Below, one piece after another: positions 1-7,871 of a stretch of DNA of 64,000 nucleotides. Below the pieces are notes generated by a model, which made no database searches, was not told the DNA's origin, and saw only the letters and a list, made by a program, of their open reading frames with translations. How positions within the stretch are numbered: position 1 is the first letter of the stretch; each line of letters begins with the position of its first letter. The translations under genes and the position numbers were made by a program. Source of the DNA: Vicinamibacterales bacterium (lineage in GTDB: Bacteria; Acidobacteriota; Vicinamibacteria; Vicinamibacterales; 2-12-FULL-66-21); the NCBI GenBank assembly GCA_035699745.1, contig DASSPH010000088.1, positions 1-64,000 of the forward strand, in the 5' to 3' direction.

Positions 1-1098
1 ATCGTCCGCGACGCGTCGCGCCGCCCCACCGGCGTCCTCAAGGACAACGCGATGAGCCTCGTCGACGCCAAGGTCCCGCCGCCGTCCGACGCCTCGAGCG
101 ATCGCGCACTCGACGCCGCGATGCGCTACGTCGCGGCGCAAGGCGTGACCGCGGTGCATCACATGGGCACGTGGAGCGATCTCGACGTGTTCGAGCGCGC
201 CTGGCGCGGCCGGCGTCTCGGGACGCGCATCTACGCCGCCGTGCCGCTCGGCACGTGGGAGCGGCTGCGCGACACCCTGGCCGCCAGGCGCTTCGGGCCG
301 GACGGACGCGGCGATGCCTGGCTGCGCGTCGGGCTGCTCAAGGGATTCGTCGACGGATCGCTCGGATCGCACACCGCCCGGTTCGAGCAGCCGTTTGCCG
401 ATGCGCCGAAGGATCGCGGGCTGTTCGTCACGCCGCCCGAGGATCTCTACCGCTGGATCTCGGGCGCCGACAAATCGGGGCTGCACGTCGCCGTGCACGC
501 CATCGGCGACGGCGCCAACGCCGCGCTGCTCGACATCTTCGAGCGCGTCGCGCGCGAGAACGGCGCGCGCGACCGGCGATTCCGCATCGAGCACGCCCAG
601 CACCTCCGCGCCGCCGACATCCCTCGCTTCGGCACCGCCGGCGTCATCCCGAGCATGCAGCCATATCACGCCATCGACGACGGGCGGTGGGCGGAGCGGG
701 TCATCGGCCCCGAGCGCATCCGGACGACCTACGCCTTCAGATCGCTCCTGGACAGCGGCGCGCGATTGGCGTTCGGCAGCGACTGGTTCGTGGCGCCGCC
801 CACCCCGCTGGAGGGCATCTATGCGGCGGTGACGCGGCGGACGCTCGACGGCAGGAATCCCGGCGGCTGGGTGCCCGAGCAGAAGATCACCGTCGAGGAG
901 GCGCTGCGCGCGTATACGGCGGGCGGCGCGTATGCGGCGTTCGCGGAGACGGAGTCCGGCGCCATTGCCCATGGCAGGCTCGCCGACCTGACCGTCATCG
1001 ATCGCGATCTGCGGACCATCGATCCCGCGGCGATCCGCAGCGCGCGGATCGTGCAGACGATCGTCGGCGGAAAGATCGTCTATCCCGGCGGCAGCTAG
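1..1098 (+). CDS. Amidohydrolase family protein (YtcJ-like), 5' truncated
   Basis: Metal-dependent amidohydrolase of the YtcJ-like branch (amidohydrolase 3 family), which hydrolyses C-N bonds in amide-type substrates; the substrate is unknown. The frame is open from base 1, so the N-terminus and the first metal motif lie outside the window. The visible part starts with RDASRRPTGVLKDNAM, typical of the middle of this family. It continues with AVHAIGDGAN (metal-ligand His region), RIEHAQHL (second His region) and FGSDWFVAPPTPLEGI (catalytic Asp region). The C-terminus has the usual composite-domain ending, LADLTVIDRDLRTIDP. Its stop overlaps the convergent aldolase gene by 4 bp. An internal ATG at 52 is not the real start. 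Confidence 0.88.
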   Translation: MVRDASRRPTGVLKDNAMSLVDAKVPPPSDASSDRALDAAMRYVAAQGVTAVHHMGTWSDLDVFERAWRGRRLGTRIYAAVPLGTWERLRDTLAARRFGPDGRGDAWLRVGLLKGFVDGSLGSHTARFEQPFADAPKDRGLFVTPPEDLYRWISGADKSGLHVAVHAIGDGANAALLDIFERVARENGARDRRFRIEHAQHLRAADIPRFGTAGVIPSMQPYHAIDDGRWAERVIGPERIRTTYAFRSLLDSGARLAFGSDWFVAPPTPLEGIYAAVTRRTLDGRNPGGWVPEQKITVEEALRAYTAGGAYAAFAETESGAIAHGRLADLTVIDRDLRTIDPAAIRSARIVQTIVGGKIVYPGGS

Positions 1099-2042
1099 CG
1101 CCCTGCAGCCTTGCGGCCTATCTCGACGGCGCGGAAGCCGGGTTCGCCCCAGTTCATGATGAACACGCTGAAGCCCTGCTTGATGCGCGTCTCGATGTCG
1201 CTCTCGGTCGCCGGATAGCCGCAGGGCACGTCGAACTCCTTGCACGCGGCCAGCACCTGCTGGATCGCGGCTTCCCAGCCCGCCTGGTCGAAGCTGCGCT
1301 GGCCGTCGGCGCCGGTTGCGGTGAACACGCCGCGCAGCGTGCCGGCGCCGGGAAACAGCACGCTGATCCCTTTGACCGCGGCGATCTCACGAACCTTGGC
1401 GAGCCCGGCCTTGCTCTCGACGATCGCCCAGGTGGTGAGCTCCCCTTTCGGATTCAACGGCCAGAGATCCGCCTTGTCGCGGTACTCCGCCTCCGAGAGG
1501 CCCCAATACGCCGGCGCCGCGCCGACGTCGTCGGGGCGCGTGCCCCCTCTCGATTTGAACCGCGTTGCCGCGAGCCCCTGCTGGAGTTCGGCGGCGCTCT
1601 CGACGCCGACGAACACGATCGTCGACGCGCCCAGGTTCAACTGGCGGCTGATGTTCTCGACCGCCTTGGCGGGGTCGGGCGCGATCTCCGGCGTCTTCAC
1701 CGACACCGGATGCTTCCAGCGAACCGCCGCCGGCGCCGCGTCGGCGAGACCGCGCATGAATTCCGTGAACGGACCGATCGCCCGATCTACGCCGCCTTCC
1801 ATCGAGCCGTCGAAGATGAAGTCGCTCTTCTCGTAAGCGACCGCGTCCCTGGCGAGTTCCGCCGCCGTCTTCGCCGCGGCGGCGCCGCGCGGATTGCGGG
1901 GCGCGTAGAGACCGAAGATCGGCTTCTTCTGGAGGTGAAGATCGATCATCGGGTTCAGGTGCTGACCGGGTCTGTCCTGTCCGGCAGCCAGCGTGCCGAG
2001 CACGCTCACCCCCAATGCGGCCAGCGCCATTCGTGATCGCAT
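1095..2042 (-). CDS. HpcH/HpaI aldolase/citrate lyase-like secreted protein
   Basis: A 315-residue protein resembling the HpcH/HpaI class of metal-dependent aldolases, which cleave or form 4-hydroxy-2-oxoacids on a phosphoenolpyruvate-binding barrel. The N-terminus (MALAALGVSVLGTLAAGQ) looks like a signal peptide, so it is probably exported, unlike the classical cytoplasmic enzymes. Family-like stretches are the region around RWKHPVSVKTPEIAPDP, the GASTIVFVGVES segment and the C-terminal GFSVFIMNWG. It is the last gene of a minus-strand set behind the MFS transporter and a small secreted protein. The substrate cannot be read from sequence, and I cannot confirm that all metal ligands are present. 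Confidence 0.7.
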   Translation of the reverse strand: MRSRMALAALGVSVLGTLAAGQDRPGQHLNPMIDLHLQKKPIFGLYAPRNPRGAAAAKTAAELARDAVAYEKSDFIFDGSMEGGVDRAIGPFTEFMRGLADAAPAAVRWKHPVSVKTPEIAPDPAKAVENISRQLNLGASTIVFVGVESAAELQQGLAATRFKSRGGTRPDDVGAAPAYWGLSEAEYRDKADLWPLNPKGELTTWAIVESKAGLAKVREIAAVKGISVLFPGAGTLRGVFTATGADGQRSFDQAGWEAAIQQVLAACKEFDVPCGYPATESDIETRIKQGFSVFIMNWGEPGFRAVEIGRKAAGR

Positions 2043-2066
2043 CCGTCCTCCTCGAGCCGGCGTATT

Positions 2067-2468
2067 CTACTGCTTTCCGTTCCCCGGCTGCCGGCGCGTC
2101 GGCGCATCCTCGACACTCGCGCGCAGCGGTTCCCAGTCGCCCGTCTTCTTCACCGACGCGATCTCGACCGGCAGCGGCGCGCCGGGCGAATACGGGAGCG
2201 TCGCCAGCAGCGGCGTCGGCAGCGTGACCGGAAGGGTCGGGTCGGTCGCCGGGATCTGGCCGCGCCTCGAGACGAAGTTCACCGTCACCGTGCCCGCCTG
2301 GTCGAGCGTGCCGGTGCCGACGAGAATCACCGGCTGCACGTCCGCGTGCGGAAACAGCCGCGTGCCGCTCTGCGCGGCGAGCGGAGATCCGGCGCCCATG
2401 ACGCACATCCACAGCAGACACGCGGCGATGACGGTCAGCACGCACTTCGTATAGCGATCGATGTTCAT
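2067..2468 (-). CDS. Small secreted hypothetical protein
   Basis: A 133-residue protein I do not recognise. The start ATG (complement 2466-2468) overlaps the stop codon of the upstream MFS gene in the ATGA arrangement, so translation is probably coupled. Residues 9-32 form a hydrophobic segment ending in PLAAQS, consistent with a signal peptide. The mature part has DVQPVILVGTGTLDQAGTVTVNFVSRRG, which could be beta-rich, and a polar C-terminus. It lies 24 bp before the aldolase gene in the same direction, so it is probably an accessory of that transporter/aldolase unit. No function is proposed. Confidence 0.65.
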   Translation of the reverse strand: MNIDRYTKCVLTVIAACLLWMCVMGAGSPLAAQSGTRLFPHADVQPVILVGTGTLDQAGTVTVNFVSRRGQIPATDPTLPVTLPTPLLATLPYSPGAPLPVEIASVKKTGDWEPLRASVEDAPTRRQPGNGKQ

Positions 2469-3763
2469 GACGTCCTCCGTTTCACGGCGAGCGCCGCGAT
2501 GCCGTTCGCTGCGACGATCGCGGCCAGAATGCGGAACATGCCGGCGTAGCTGCCCGTCCACGCCACGCACACGGCGAGCAGCAGCGGGCCGACGGCGGAC
2601 CCGGCGACGGTGAGCGCCTGCGCCGTCCCCTGGATGCGGCCGAGGTCGCGGCGGCCGTAGAAGCGCGGCCACACGCTGAAGAACAGCACCATCAGGATGC
2701 CGCCGCCAATGCCCATCGCCGACGCCCAGACCATGACGTGCGCGATCGTTGAGACGGCGGGCAGCATGAGCAGGCCGGCGGCGAGCGTGAACAACGAGGC
2801 GGCGAGCAGCCGTCCGAGCGGCGCTTTCGTCGCCAGCCACCCCCCGAGGAAGTTTCCAGCGAGCCCGGTCATGGCCGTGACGGCGAGGGTCTGGTAGTAG
2901 ACCTCGGGTCCGAACCGCCGTTCGGCGAGGATCGATTCGTTGAACAGGCCGATGCCCGAGGCGACAAGACCGTAAAGCGCTGTGCCAAGAGCGAACACCC
3001 AGAACGCCGGCTGGGTAACCGCGACCCGCCACGGCACCGAAAAGGGGTCAGACCCGGGTCTGGTTCCTTTTGGGCCGTCGCCGGGCGCCGAAAAGGGGTC
3101 AGACCCGGGTCTGACCCCTTTTGAGTCCCCGTCCGGCTCCAGGCCAAGATCGGCGGGCGAGCGGCGGACGACCAGCCAGCAGAGCGGCGCCAGTCCCACG
3201 AGAATCGACAGGCCGACCGCGAGCCAGGCCGCGCGCCAGCCGTGCGCCTGCACCGCCCAGCCGACCGCGGGAAAGGCAGCCATGAAGCCCACGCTGAGGA
3301 CGATGCTGTAGATCGCCATCGCGGCGTCGATGCGGCGGACGAACCAGTGGCCGACGGTCGCGATGCTGATGACCGAGAGCGCACTCTGGCCGAATCCGCG
3401 CGTGAGCGTAATCGACACAGCCAGCGCCGCCAGGCTCTGTACCTGTGACATCGCGCAGACGATCGCGCCGAGGACCACCGCCACCGCCGTGAGCACGGAT
3501 CGTGCACCGAAGCGATCCATCAGCCGCCCGATGCCGATCCCGAAGAGCGCGCCGGCCAGCGTGCCCCAGAGATTCAGCTGCGCGAACGTGACGCGATCGA
3601 GTCCCAGATCGCGGAGCAGCGGCTCGGTAATGAGACCGAGTCCTTGCGTCCGTCCGGGCAGCGTGCCCACCATCGCGGCGGCGGCCACCAGCACCACCCA
3701 CCACCCGTAGTACGCGCGGGGGGTGGAGCGCGCGTCGAGGGAGCACCCTTCGGCGGAAACCAT
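2465..3763 (-). CDS. MFS transporter with repeat-derived central loop
   Basis: A 432-residue major facilitator superfamily transporter with about 12 hydrophobic segments. The first helix region is YYGWWVVLVAAAAMVGTLPGRTQGLGL. An MFS-like loop motif follows TM2 (GIGIGRLMDRFGARSV). This arrangement resembles oxalate/formate-antiporter-type and other organic-anion MFS carriers, but the substrate is unknown. The cytoplasmic loop between TM6 and TM7 (about residues 214-242) is encoded by two REP-like palindromes at 3040-3071 and 3091-3122. This gives the duplicated peptide RPGSDPF, so the repeats were kept in frame. It is the first gene of a three-gene minus-strand unit and is coupled to the next gene by an ATGA overlap. 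Confidence 0.88.
   Translation of the reverse strand: MVSAEGCSLDARSTPRAYYGWWVVLVAAAAMVGTLPGRTQGLGLITEPLLRDLGLDRVTFAQLNLWGTLAGALFGIGIGRLMDRFGARSVLTAVAVVLGAIVCAMSQVQSLAALAVSITLTRGFGQSALSVISIATVGHWFVRRIDAAMAIYSIVLSVGFMAAFPAVGWAVQAHGWRAAWLAVGLSILVGLAPLCWLVVRRSPADLGLEPDGDSKGVRPGSDPFSAPGDGPKGTRPGSDPFSVPWRVAVTQPAFWVFALGTALYGLVASGIGLFNESILAERRFGPEVYYQTLAVTAMTGLAGNFLGGWLATKAPLGRLLAASLFTLAAGLLMLPAVSTIAHVMVWASAMGIGGGILMVLFFSVWPRFYGRRDLGRIQGTAQALTVAGSAVGPLLLAVCVAWTGSYAGMFRILAAIVAANGIAALAVKRRTS
3040..3122. repeat. Two REP-like palindromes inside the MFS gene
   Basis: Copy 1 (3040-3071) and copy 2 (3091-3122) both begin AAAAGGGGTCAGACCC and continue with its reverse complement. Copy 2 is a perfect 32-bp palindrome. 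Copy 1 has a few mismatches in its right arm (GGGTCTGGTTCCTTTT). They are 19 bp apart and in the same register, so both are translated as part of the transporter's central loop. This looks like a dispersed REP-type element. No transposase is nearby. Confidence 0.85.
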
Positions 3764-3798
3764 GAAGCAGCGTAGCTCAGGATCCGATAAGCAACCGT

Positions 3799-4293
3799 AT
3801 GGAATCGCCAGGCGGGTCGAACGAGTTCCGATTCGAGAAGCGCCGCGCCGCGGCCGTCGTCACCATGGTCGGCGGCGAGGTGGCGCGCGGCTCGTTCTTC
3901 ACCGCCGGTGACACCACCCGCCGGCACGGCGGCGAGCGCGTCGCGGACCTGCTCAATTCCGAGCCCGGCTTTTTTCCATTCGAGGTCGAGGGGAACGGCC
4001 ATCCGCGGACGGTGCTGTACAACCGCGCCCACCTGATTTCCGCGGAGATCTTCGACAACGAACCGAAGGACGATCCCGACTACGACGTCGCGTCGCGGCG
4101 GCCGGTCTCCATCCTGCTGTCGAACGGGCGCCGCCTCGACGCGTTCGTCCGCGTCGCCCGCCCGGCCGGGCGCGATCGGCTGAGCGACTGGACGCGGCAG
4201 CCGGAGGTGTTCCGCTACGTCGAGTCGGGCACGTCGGTCCTCATTCTCAACGCCGCTCACATCGTCGCATTCACCGAGGTATCAGGCCCTTGA
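3799..4293 (+). CDS. Hypothetical protein coupled to pilT
   Basis: A 164-residue soluble protein with no signal peptide or membrane helix; I do not recognise a named family. Notable stretches are EKRRAAAVVTMVGGEVARGSFF, HPRTVLYNRAHLISAEIFDNEP and RRPVSILLSNGRRLDAFVRVARP, which suggest a mostly beta fold of two similar halves (each hydrophobic strand, then Gly turn, then polar strand). Its stop codon TGA (4291-4293) overlaps the TTG start of pilT, so the two proteins are very likely made together. A role in type IV pilus motor function or its regulation is inferred from position only. Confidence 0.7.
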   Translation: MESPGGSNEFRFEKRRAAAVVTMVGGEVARGSFFTAGDTTRRHGGERVADLLNSEPGFFPFEVEGNGHPRTVLYNRAHLISAEIFDNEPKDDPDYDVASRRPVSILLSNGRRLDAFVRVARPAGRDRLSDWTRQPEVFRYVESGTSVLILNAAHIVAFTEVSGP

Positions 4294-5414
4294 GCGAGAC
4301 TCCTCCTCCGATCGATCAACTGTTCCGCGCGATGGTGGCGCAGGGCGCGTCCGATCTCCACTTGTGCGTCGGCTCGGCGCCGATGGTGCGCAAGGACGGC
4401 CACATGCAGGCGCTCGATCCGGCCGCGGCGCACCTCACCTCGCAGGACGTCGTCCAGCTGCTCGCGCCGATCATTCCCGAGAAGAACCGGAAGGAGTACA
4501 CCGACCGGCACGACACCGACTTCGCCTACGAGATCGCGCAGCTCGCCCGCTTCCGATCCAACGTCTTCGCCGACCGCCGCGGACCGGGTGCGGTGTTCCG
4601 CGTCATTCCGTCGAAGATTCTCACCGCCGAGCAGCTCGGGCTGTCGCCGCACATTCTCAATCTCTGCTCGCTGAACAAGGGACTGGTGCTCGTCACCGGC
4701 CCGACCGGATCGGGCAAGTCGACGACGCTCTGCGCGATGATCGATTACATCAACCGCACTCGGCAGGATCACATCATCACGATCGAGGATCCGATCGAGT
4801 TCGTGCACGAGAACCAGCGGTGCCTGATCAACCAGCGCGAGGTCCGCACCCACACCGATTCGTTCAAGGACGCGCTGCGCGCCGCGCTGCGCGAGGACCC
4901 GGACATCATTCTCGTCGGCGAGCTGCGCGACCTGGAGACGGTGGCGATCGCGATCGAGACCGCCGAAACCGGCCACCTGGTGTTCGGCACGCTGCACACG
5001 ACCACCGCCGCCTCCACAGTGGATCGCGTCATCGATCAGTTCCCCGCGGATCGCCAGGCGCAGATCCGCGTGATGCTGTCGGAGTCGCTGAAGGGGGTCA
5101 TCGCGCAGACGCTGTGCCGCAAGATCGGCGGCGGCCGTGTGGCGGCGCTCGAGGTGCTGATCGCGACGCAGGCCGTCAGCAACCTGATCCGCGAGGGCAA
5201 GACCTTCCAGATCCCCTCGATCATGCAGGTGAACAAGGCGAACGGGATGGTGAGCCTGAACGACGCGTTGATGGACCTGGTGACGAAGAAGCTGGTCGAA
5301 CCCGCCGAAGCCTACGCGAAGGCGGTCGACAAGGCCGGCTTCGACGCCTCGCTGAAGCGCGCCGGCATCAACATCAATCCCGTGGGGGAAGCGAAGAAGG
5401 CGGCTCAGGGCTGA
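4290..5414 (+). CDS. pilT: Type IV pilus retraction ATPase PilT
   Basis: A 374-residue hexameric ATPase that powers type IV pilus retraction at the cytoplasmic face of the pilus machine. The N-terminal PAS-like domain has ASDLHL near residue 20. Walker A is GPTGSGKST (137-145), the Asp box ITIEDPIEFVHE follows, Walker B is DPDIILVGELRD (about 204-214) and the His box is GHLVFGTLHTTTA (228-240). The segment AVSNLIREGKT matches the PilT AIRNLIRE retraction motif, which favours PilT over PilB. The TTG start at 4290 overlaps the upstream stop; the first ATG (4332) would remove 14 residues just ahead of the conserved ASDLHL. No other pilus gene is in the window. Confidence 0.93.
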   Translation: MSETPPPIDQLFRAMVAQGASDLHLCVGSAPMVRKDGHMQALDPAAAHLTSQDVVQLLAPIIPEKNRKEYTDRHDTDFAYEIAQLARFRSNVFADRRGPGAVFRVIPSKILTAEQLGLSPHILNLCSLNKGLVLVTGPTGSGKSTTLCAMIDYINRTRQDHIITIEDPIEFVHENQRCLINQREVRTHTDSFKDALRAALREDPDIILVGELRDLETVAIAIETAETGHLVFGTLHTTTAASTVDRVIDQFPADRQAQIRVMLSESLKGVIAQTLCRKIGGGRVAALEVLIATQAVSNLIREGKTFQIPSIMQVNKANGMVSLNDALMDLVTKKLVEPAEAYAKAVDKAGFDASLKRAGININPVGEAKKAAQG

Positions 5415-5430
5415 GTCGCGGCCCGCGGGA

Positions 5431-5464
5431 GCCGGAAAAACCCGTTCCGGCGGGAGTATTTTCC
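5431..5464 (+). terminator. Stem-loop, possible pilT terminator
   Basis: GCCGGAA (5431-5437) and TTCCGGC (5445-5451) form a perfect 7-bp stem with a 7-nt loop, 17 bp after the pilT stop. The stem is followed by GGGAGTATTTT, a weak T tract. This is consistent with a factor-independent terminator, but the T run is short. Confidence 0.5.
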
Positions 5465-5568
5465 CCTGGGCACGCGCGGCCGGTCCCCGGCATTCGCGGG
5501 TTTGCCTGACTTCCCGCGCGCGCGCGCGTCCGTGACGCGGGTACAGCCGATGCTGTTCCCACGGTGTC

Positions 5569-6537
5569 ATGGCGAAGCACCGTTCCTGGACACCATCGCT
5601 GCCCGCCGCTGTTGCCGCGGGTGTGGCAGTCCCCGCGCTGGGGCTGCTCGTCCGCTACCGCCGGGATCTGCATGCGGCGCGGGCGCGCCTGGACGCCGTC
5701 GACCGCCACGCCGTCTCGACCCCATGGGGCGCCGTCGAGTACGCGGAACGCGGCGCCGGCGAGCCCGTCCTCGTCGTGCACGGGATCTTTCAGAACTGCG
5801 TCAGCGGACTGATCTCGGTCCGCGATCTGCTCGCCGGCCGGCGGCTCATCGCGCCGTCCCGGTTCGGCTACCTCGGCTCGAGCATGCCGCCCGACGCGAC
5901 GCCTGCGGCGCAGGCCGACGCGTTCGCGGCGCTGCTCGATGCGCTCGACATTCGAAGCATCGACGTCGTCGCGGTCTCGGCCGGCGCCACCTCCGCGCTG
6001 CAGCTGGCGCTGCGGCACCCTGACCGGGTGAAGCATCTCGCCGTGCTGGTGGGAAACCTGCCGGGCAGTCCCACCGCCGTCGTCCAGCCGCGATGGACGA
6101 AGCGAAGCGGCCGGCAGTTCGTGATGTGGGCGCTGTGGACGCTTGTTCCGTCGGTGATGGTCCGCATGGTCGCGGCCGTTCCCGAAAGCTTCGTGATGTC
6201 GCCGGACGACGTCCGGAATGTCGACGAGCTGATCGACAGCATGTTCCCGATGAGCCGCGAGGGGTTCAACTTCGACCTCTTCGTCTCGAACGCAGACGTC
6301 AACAGCTGCGCGCTCGAGCAGATCAGCGTCCCCACGCTGATCGCGCACACCAACGACGACCAGCTCGCCTCGCACGAGGCGAGCCGGCGCGCGGCCGAAC
6401 GCATCCCCGGCGCTCGATTCGTCAGTCTCGATTCGGGAGGCCATCTCATGCTCGGTCAGCAGAAGAAGGGACGCGACGCGCTCGCCGACTTCTTTGCCGG
6501 CGCAAAGGATCGCGCCGCGGAGCCGGTGGCATCCTGA
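5569..6537 (+). CDS. Alpha/beta hydrolase
   Basis: A 322-residue alpha/beta-hydrolase fold protein. An N-terminal hydrophobic stretch (LPAAVAAGVAVPALGLLV) suggests membrane anchoring or export. The fold is shown by VLVVHGIFQN (oxyanion loop), the nucleophile elbow VAVSAGATSA, the acid region LIAHTNDDQLA and the catalytic His in SGGHLMLGQ. The elbow has Val-Ser-Ala-Gly, preceded by Ala rather than the usual Gly of GxSxG. The reaction and substrate are not identifiable. The next gene starts 21 bp downstream on the same strand, and the two may be cotranscribed. Confidence 0.82.
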   Translation: MAKHRSWTPSLPAAVAAGVAVPALGLLVRYRRDLHAARARLDAVDRHAVSTPWGAVEYAERGAGEPVLVVHGIFQNCVSGLISVRDLLAGRRLIAPSRFGYLGSSMPPDATPAAQADAFAALLDALDIRSIDVVAVSAGATSALQLALRHPDRVKHLAVLVGNLPGSPTAVVQPRWTKRSGRQFVMWALWTLVPSVMVRMVAAVPESFVMSPDDVRNVDELIDSMFPMSREGFNFDLFVSNADVNSCALEQISVPTLIAHTNDDQLASHEASRRAAERIPGARFVSLDSGGHLMLGQQKKGRDALADFFAGAKDRAAEPVAS

Positions 6538-6558
6538 GCAATAGCAGCGGAGGATGTC

Positions 6559-7203
6559 ATGTTGCCCATACTGTTGCTGATTGTCGTTCTGCTGGCGCTG
6601 TACTGGTTCCCGGTCCGGCGGTGGATGGGGCAATGGGGCGCCACGCCCCGCGATCTCGCGCGCATCATGGCCGGCGATGTCGTGCTTGAGAATCCGACGC
6701 ACTCCGCGACGCACGCCGTCACCATCGACGCATTGCCGGAGGACATCTGGCCGTGGCTGGTGCAGATCGGGTCCGACCGGGCCGGCCTTTACAGCTATGA
6801 CTGGCTCGATCGGGTATTCGGCATCCTCGATCGGCCGAGCGCGACGCGCATCATTCCGGAGTATCAGCACCTGGCGGTTGGCGACCAGGTGCATCTCGGG
6901 CCGCGCGCGGAGCTCACCGTCATCACCTGCGAGACCGGCCGCGCGCTGGTGCTCGGCTACCGCGCGCACGGCTTCGAGTGGGTGTGGCAGTTTGGCCTGT
7001 ATCCGCTCGACGCGACCCGGACGCGCCTGGTCACGCGCGGTACCGAACGGTACGCGAATACGGCTGGCGCCTGGCTGTTCATGCGCGTGATGGAGCCGGC
7101 GGCGTTCATCATGACGCGACGGATGCTCCTCGGCGTGAAGCAGAGGGCGGAGGCGCTGAAAGGCACGCGGAGCGGCCCCCGTGCCAGCCGCCAGGCGGCC
7201 TGA
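6559..7203 (+). CDS. Membrane-anchored SRPBCC-like protein
   Basis: A 214-residue protein with one N-terminal transmembrane helix (LPILLLIVVLLALYWFPV) followed by a START/SRPBCC-type hydrophobic-ligand fold. The typical opening is ITIDALPEDIWPWLVQIGSDRAGLYSYDWLDR, with the later strand TRLVTRGTERY. SRPBCC proteins bind lipids or other hydrophobic molecules or act as cyclases; the ligand here is unknown. It has a good GGAGG-like ribosome site (agcggaggatgtcATG) and follows the hydrolase on the same strand. Confidence 0.7.
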   Translation: MLPILLLIVVLLALYWFPVRRWMGQWGATPRDLARIMAGDVVLENPTHSATHAVTIDALPEDIWPWLVQIGSDRAGLYSYDWLDRVFGILDRPSATRIIPEYQHLAVGDQVHLGPRAELTVITCETGRALVLGYRAHGFEWVWQFGLYPLDATRTRLVTRGTERYANTAGAWLFMRVMEPAAFIMTRRMLLGVKQRAEALKGTRSGPRASRQAA

Positions 7204-7238
7204 TGTCGCGCCCTCGCGGCGCCGGGACTGGCCGGAAC

Positions 7239-7268
7239 TTGACACGGGTTGCGGTCGTCAGATATTGT
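7239..7268 (+). promoter_or_regulatory. Sigma-70-type promoter of the MarR gene
   Basis: A perfect -35 hexamer TTGACA lies at 7239-7244. A -10-like TATTGT follows at 7263-7268 with an 18-bp spacer (GATATT at 7261 would give 16). It sits directly upstream of the MarR start and overlaps the proposed operator, which fits autorepression. The start site itself is not known. Confidence 0.55.
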
Positions 7269-7285
7269 TGTCACTACCAACTACA
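7267..7285. promoter_or_regulatory. Proposed MarR operator, copy 1
   Basis: The 19-bp sequence GTTGTCACTACCAACTACA has an internal GTTG/CAAC dyad. It matches 16 of 19 positions of a second copy (7836-7854) in front of arsM. It overlaps the -10 region and the first base of the MarR start codon, a position suited to repression. Confidence 0.55.
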
Positions 7286-7818
7286 TGACGACGAGCATCT
7301 CATCCCGATCGACCGTGCCGGCAGCCGACCTCCAGGGGGACGCCGAGGCCCTGCAGGCGGCCGTGGCCGAGCTGGTGCGCGTGTACCAGTTCCGCGATCG
7401 CGATCGCATCTGCTGCCATGACGTGTCGGTGACGCAGTGCTACGCCCTCGAGACACTGGTCGAGCGTGGGCCGATGCGGCTGCGAGCGCTGGCGGAGCGC
7501 CTGTTCCTGGACAAGAGCACCGCCAGCCGCGTCGTGAACGCGTTGGTGCGAAAGGGTTACGTCGAACAGCGCCCGGACGCCACGGATGGGCGCGCGATGC
7601 TGCTCGACGCCACGCCGGCGGGGCGGCGGTTGTGTGGGCGGATCTGGTCGGATCTCGTCGCGCAGCAGAAGCAGCTGCTGGGGGATCTGGCTCCCGACAT
7701 TCGTGCCGGTGTCGTCCAGGTGATTCAGCGGCTCGCCCGTGCCGCCGACGCACGATTCCGGTCGGGCGCGGCCGGCGGCTGCTGCGGTCCAGGCTGCGAA
7801 ACCGCGGCCTGCGCGTGA
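7285..7818 (+). CDS. MarR-family regulator adjacent to arsM
   Basis: A 177-residue winged-helix regulator of the MarR type. The recognition-helix region is MRLRALAERLFLDKSTASRVVNALVRKGYVEQRPDATDGRAM, with the typical wing D-x-R. Two cysteine groups are of interest: RICCHDVSVTQC near the N-terminus and GGCCGPGC close to the C-terminus. Either could bind a thiophilic metalloid such as As(III). The ATG at 7285 directly follows a promoter and operator. It is followed by arsM, and a near-identical 19-bp dyad precedes both genes. The protein is therefore probably an arsenic-responsive repressor of itself and arsM. That role is inferred. Confidence 0.85.
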   Translation: MTTSISSRSTVPAADLQGDAEALQAAVAELVRVYQFRDRDRICCHDVSVTQCYALETLVERGPMRLRALAERLFLDKSTASRVVNALVRKGYVEQRPDATDGRAMLLDATPAGRRLCGRIWSDLVAQQKQLLGDLAPDIRAGVVQVIQRLARAADARFRSGAAGGCCGPGCETAACA

Positions 7819-7835
7819 CTTTGTCAGGCGAATTG

Positions 7836-7854
7836 GTTGTCAGTAACAATTACA
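7836..7854. promoter_or_regulatory. Proposed MarR operator, copy 2 (arsM)
   Basis: GTTGTCAGTAACAATTACA differs from copy 1 at three positions and has the dyad TTGT/ACAA. It lies 17 bp before the arsM start, just upstream of its AAGGAG ribosome site (about 7859-7864). Confidence 0.55.
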
Positions 7855-7871
7855 CTCGAAGGAGACGGCAG

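Noticed and set aside
171-2036. Long plus-strand frame of 621 codons over the amidohydrolase and aldolase genes
   Set aside because: Arg/Ala-rich translation with no domain; it is a shadow of the two real genes in high-GC DNA.
5510-5530. CGCGCGCGCG run as possible Z-DNA or microsatellite
   Set aside because: Short alternating CG stretches are expected at this GC content; no further support.
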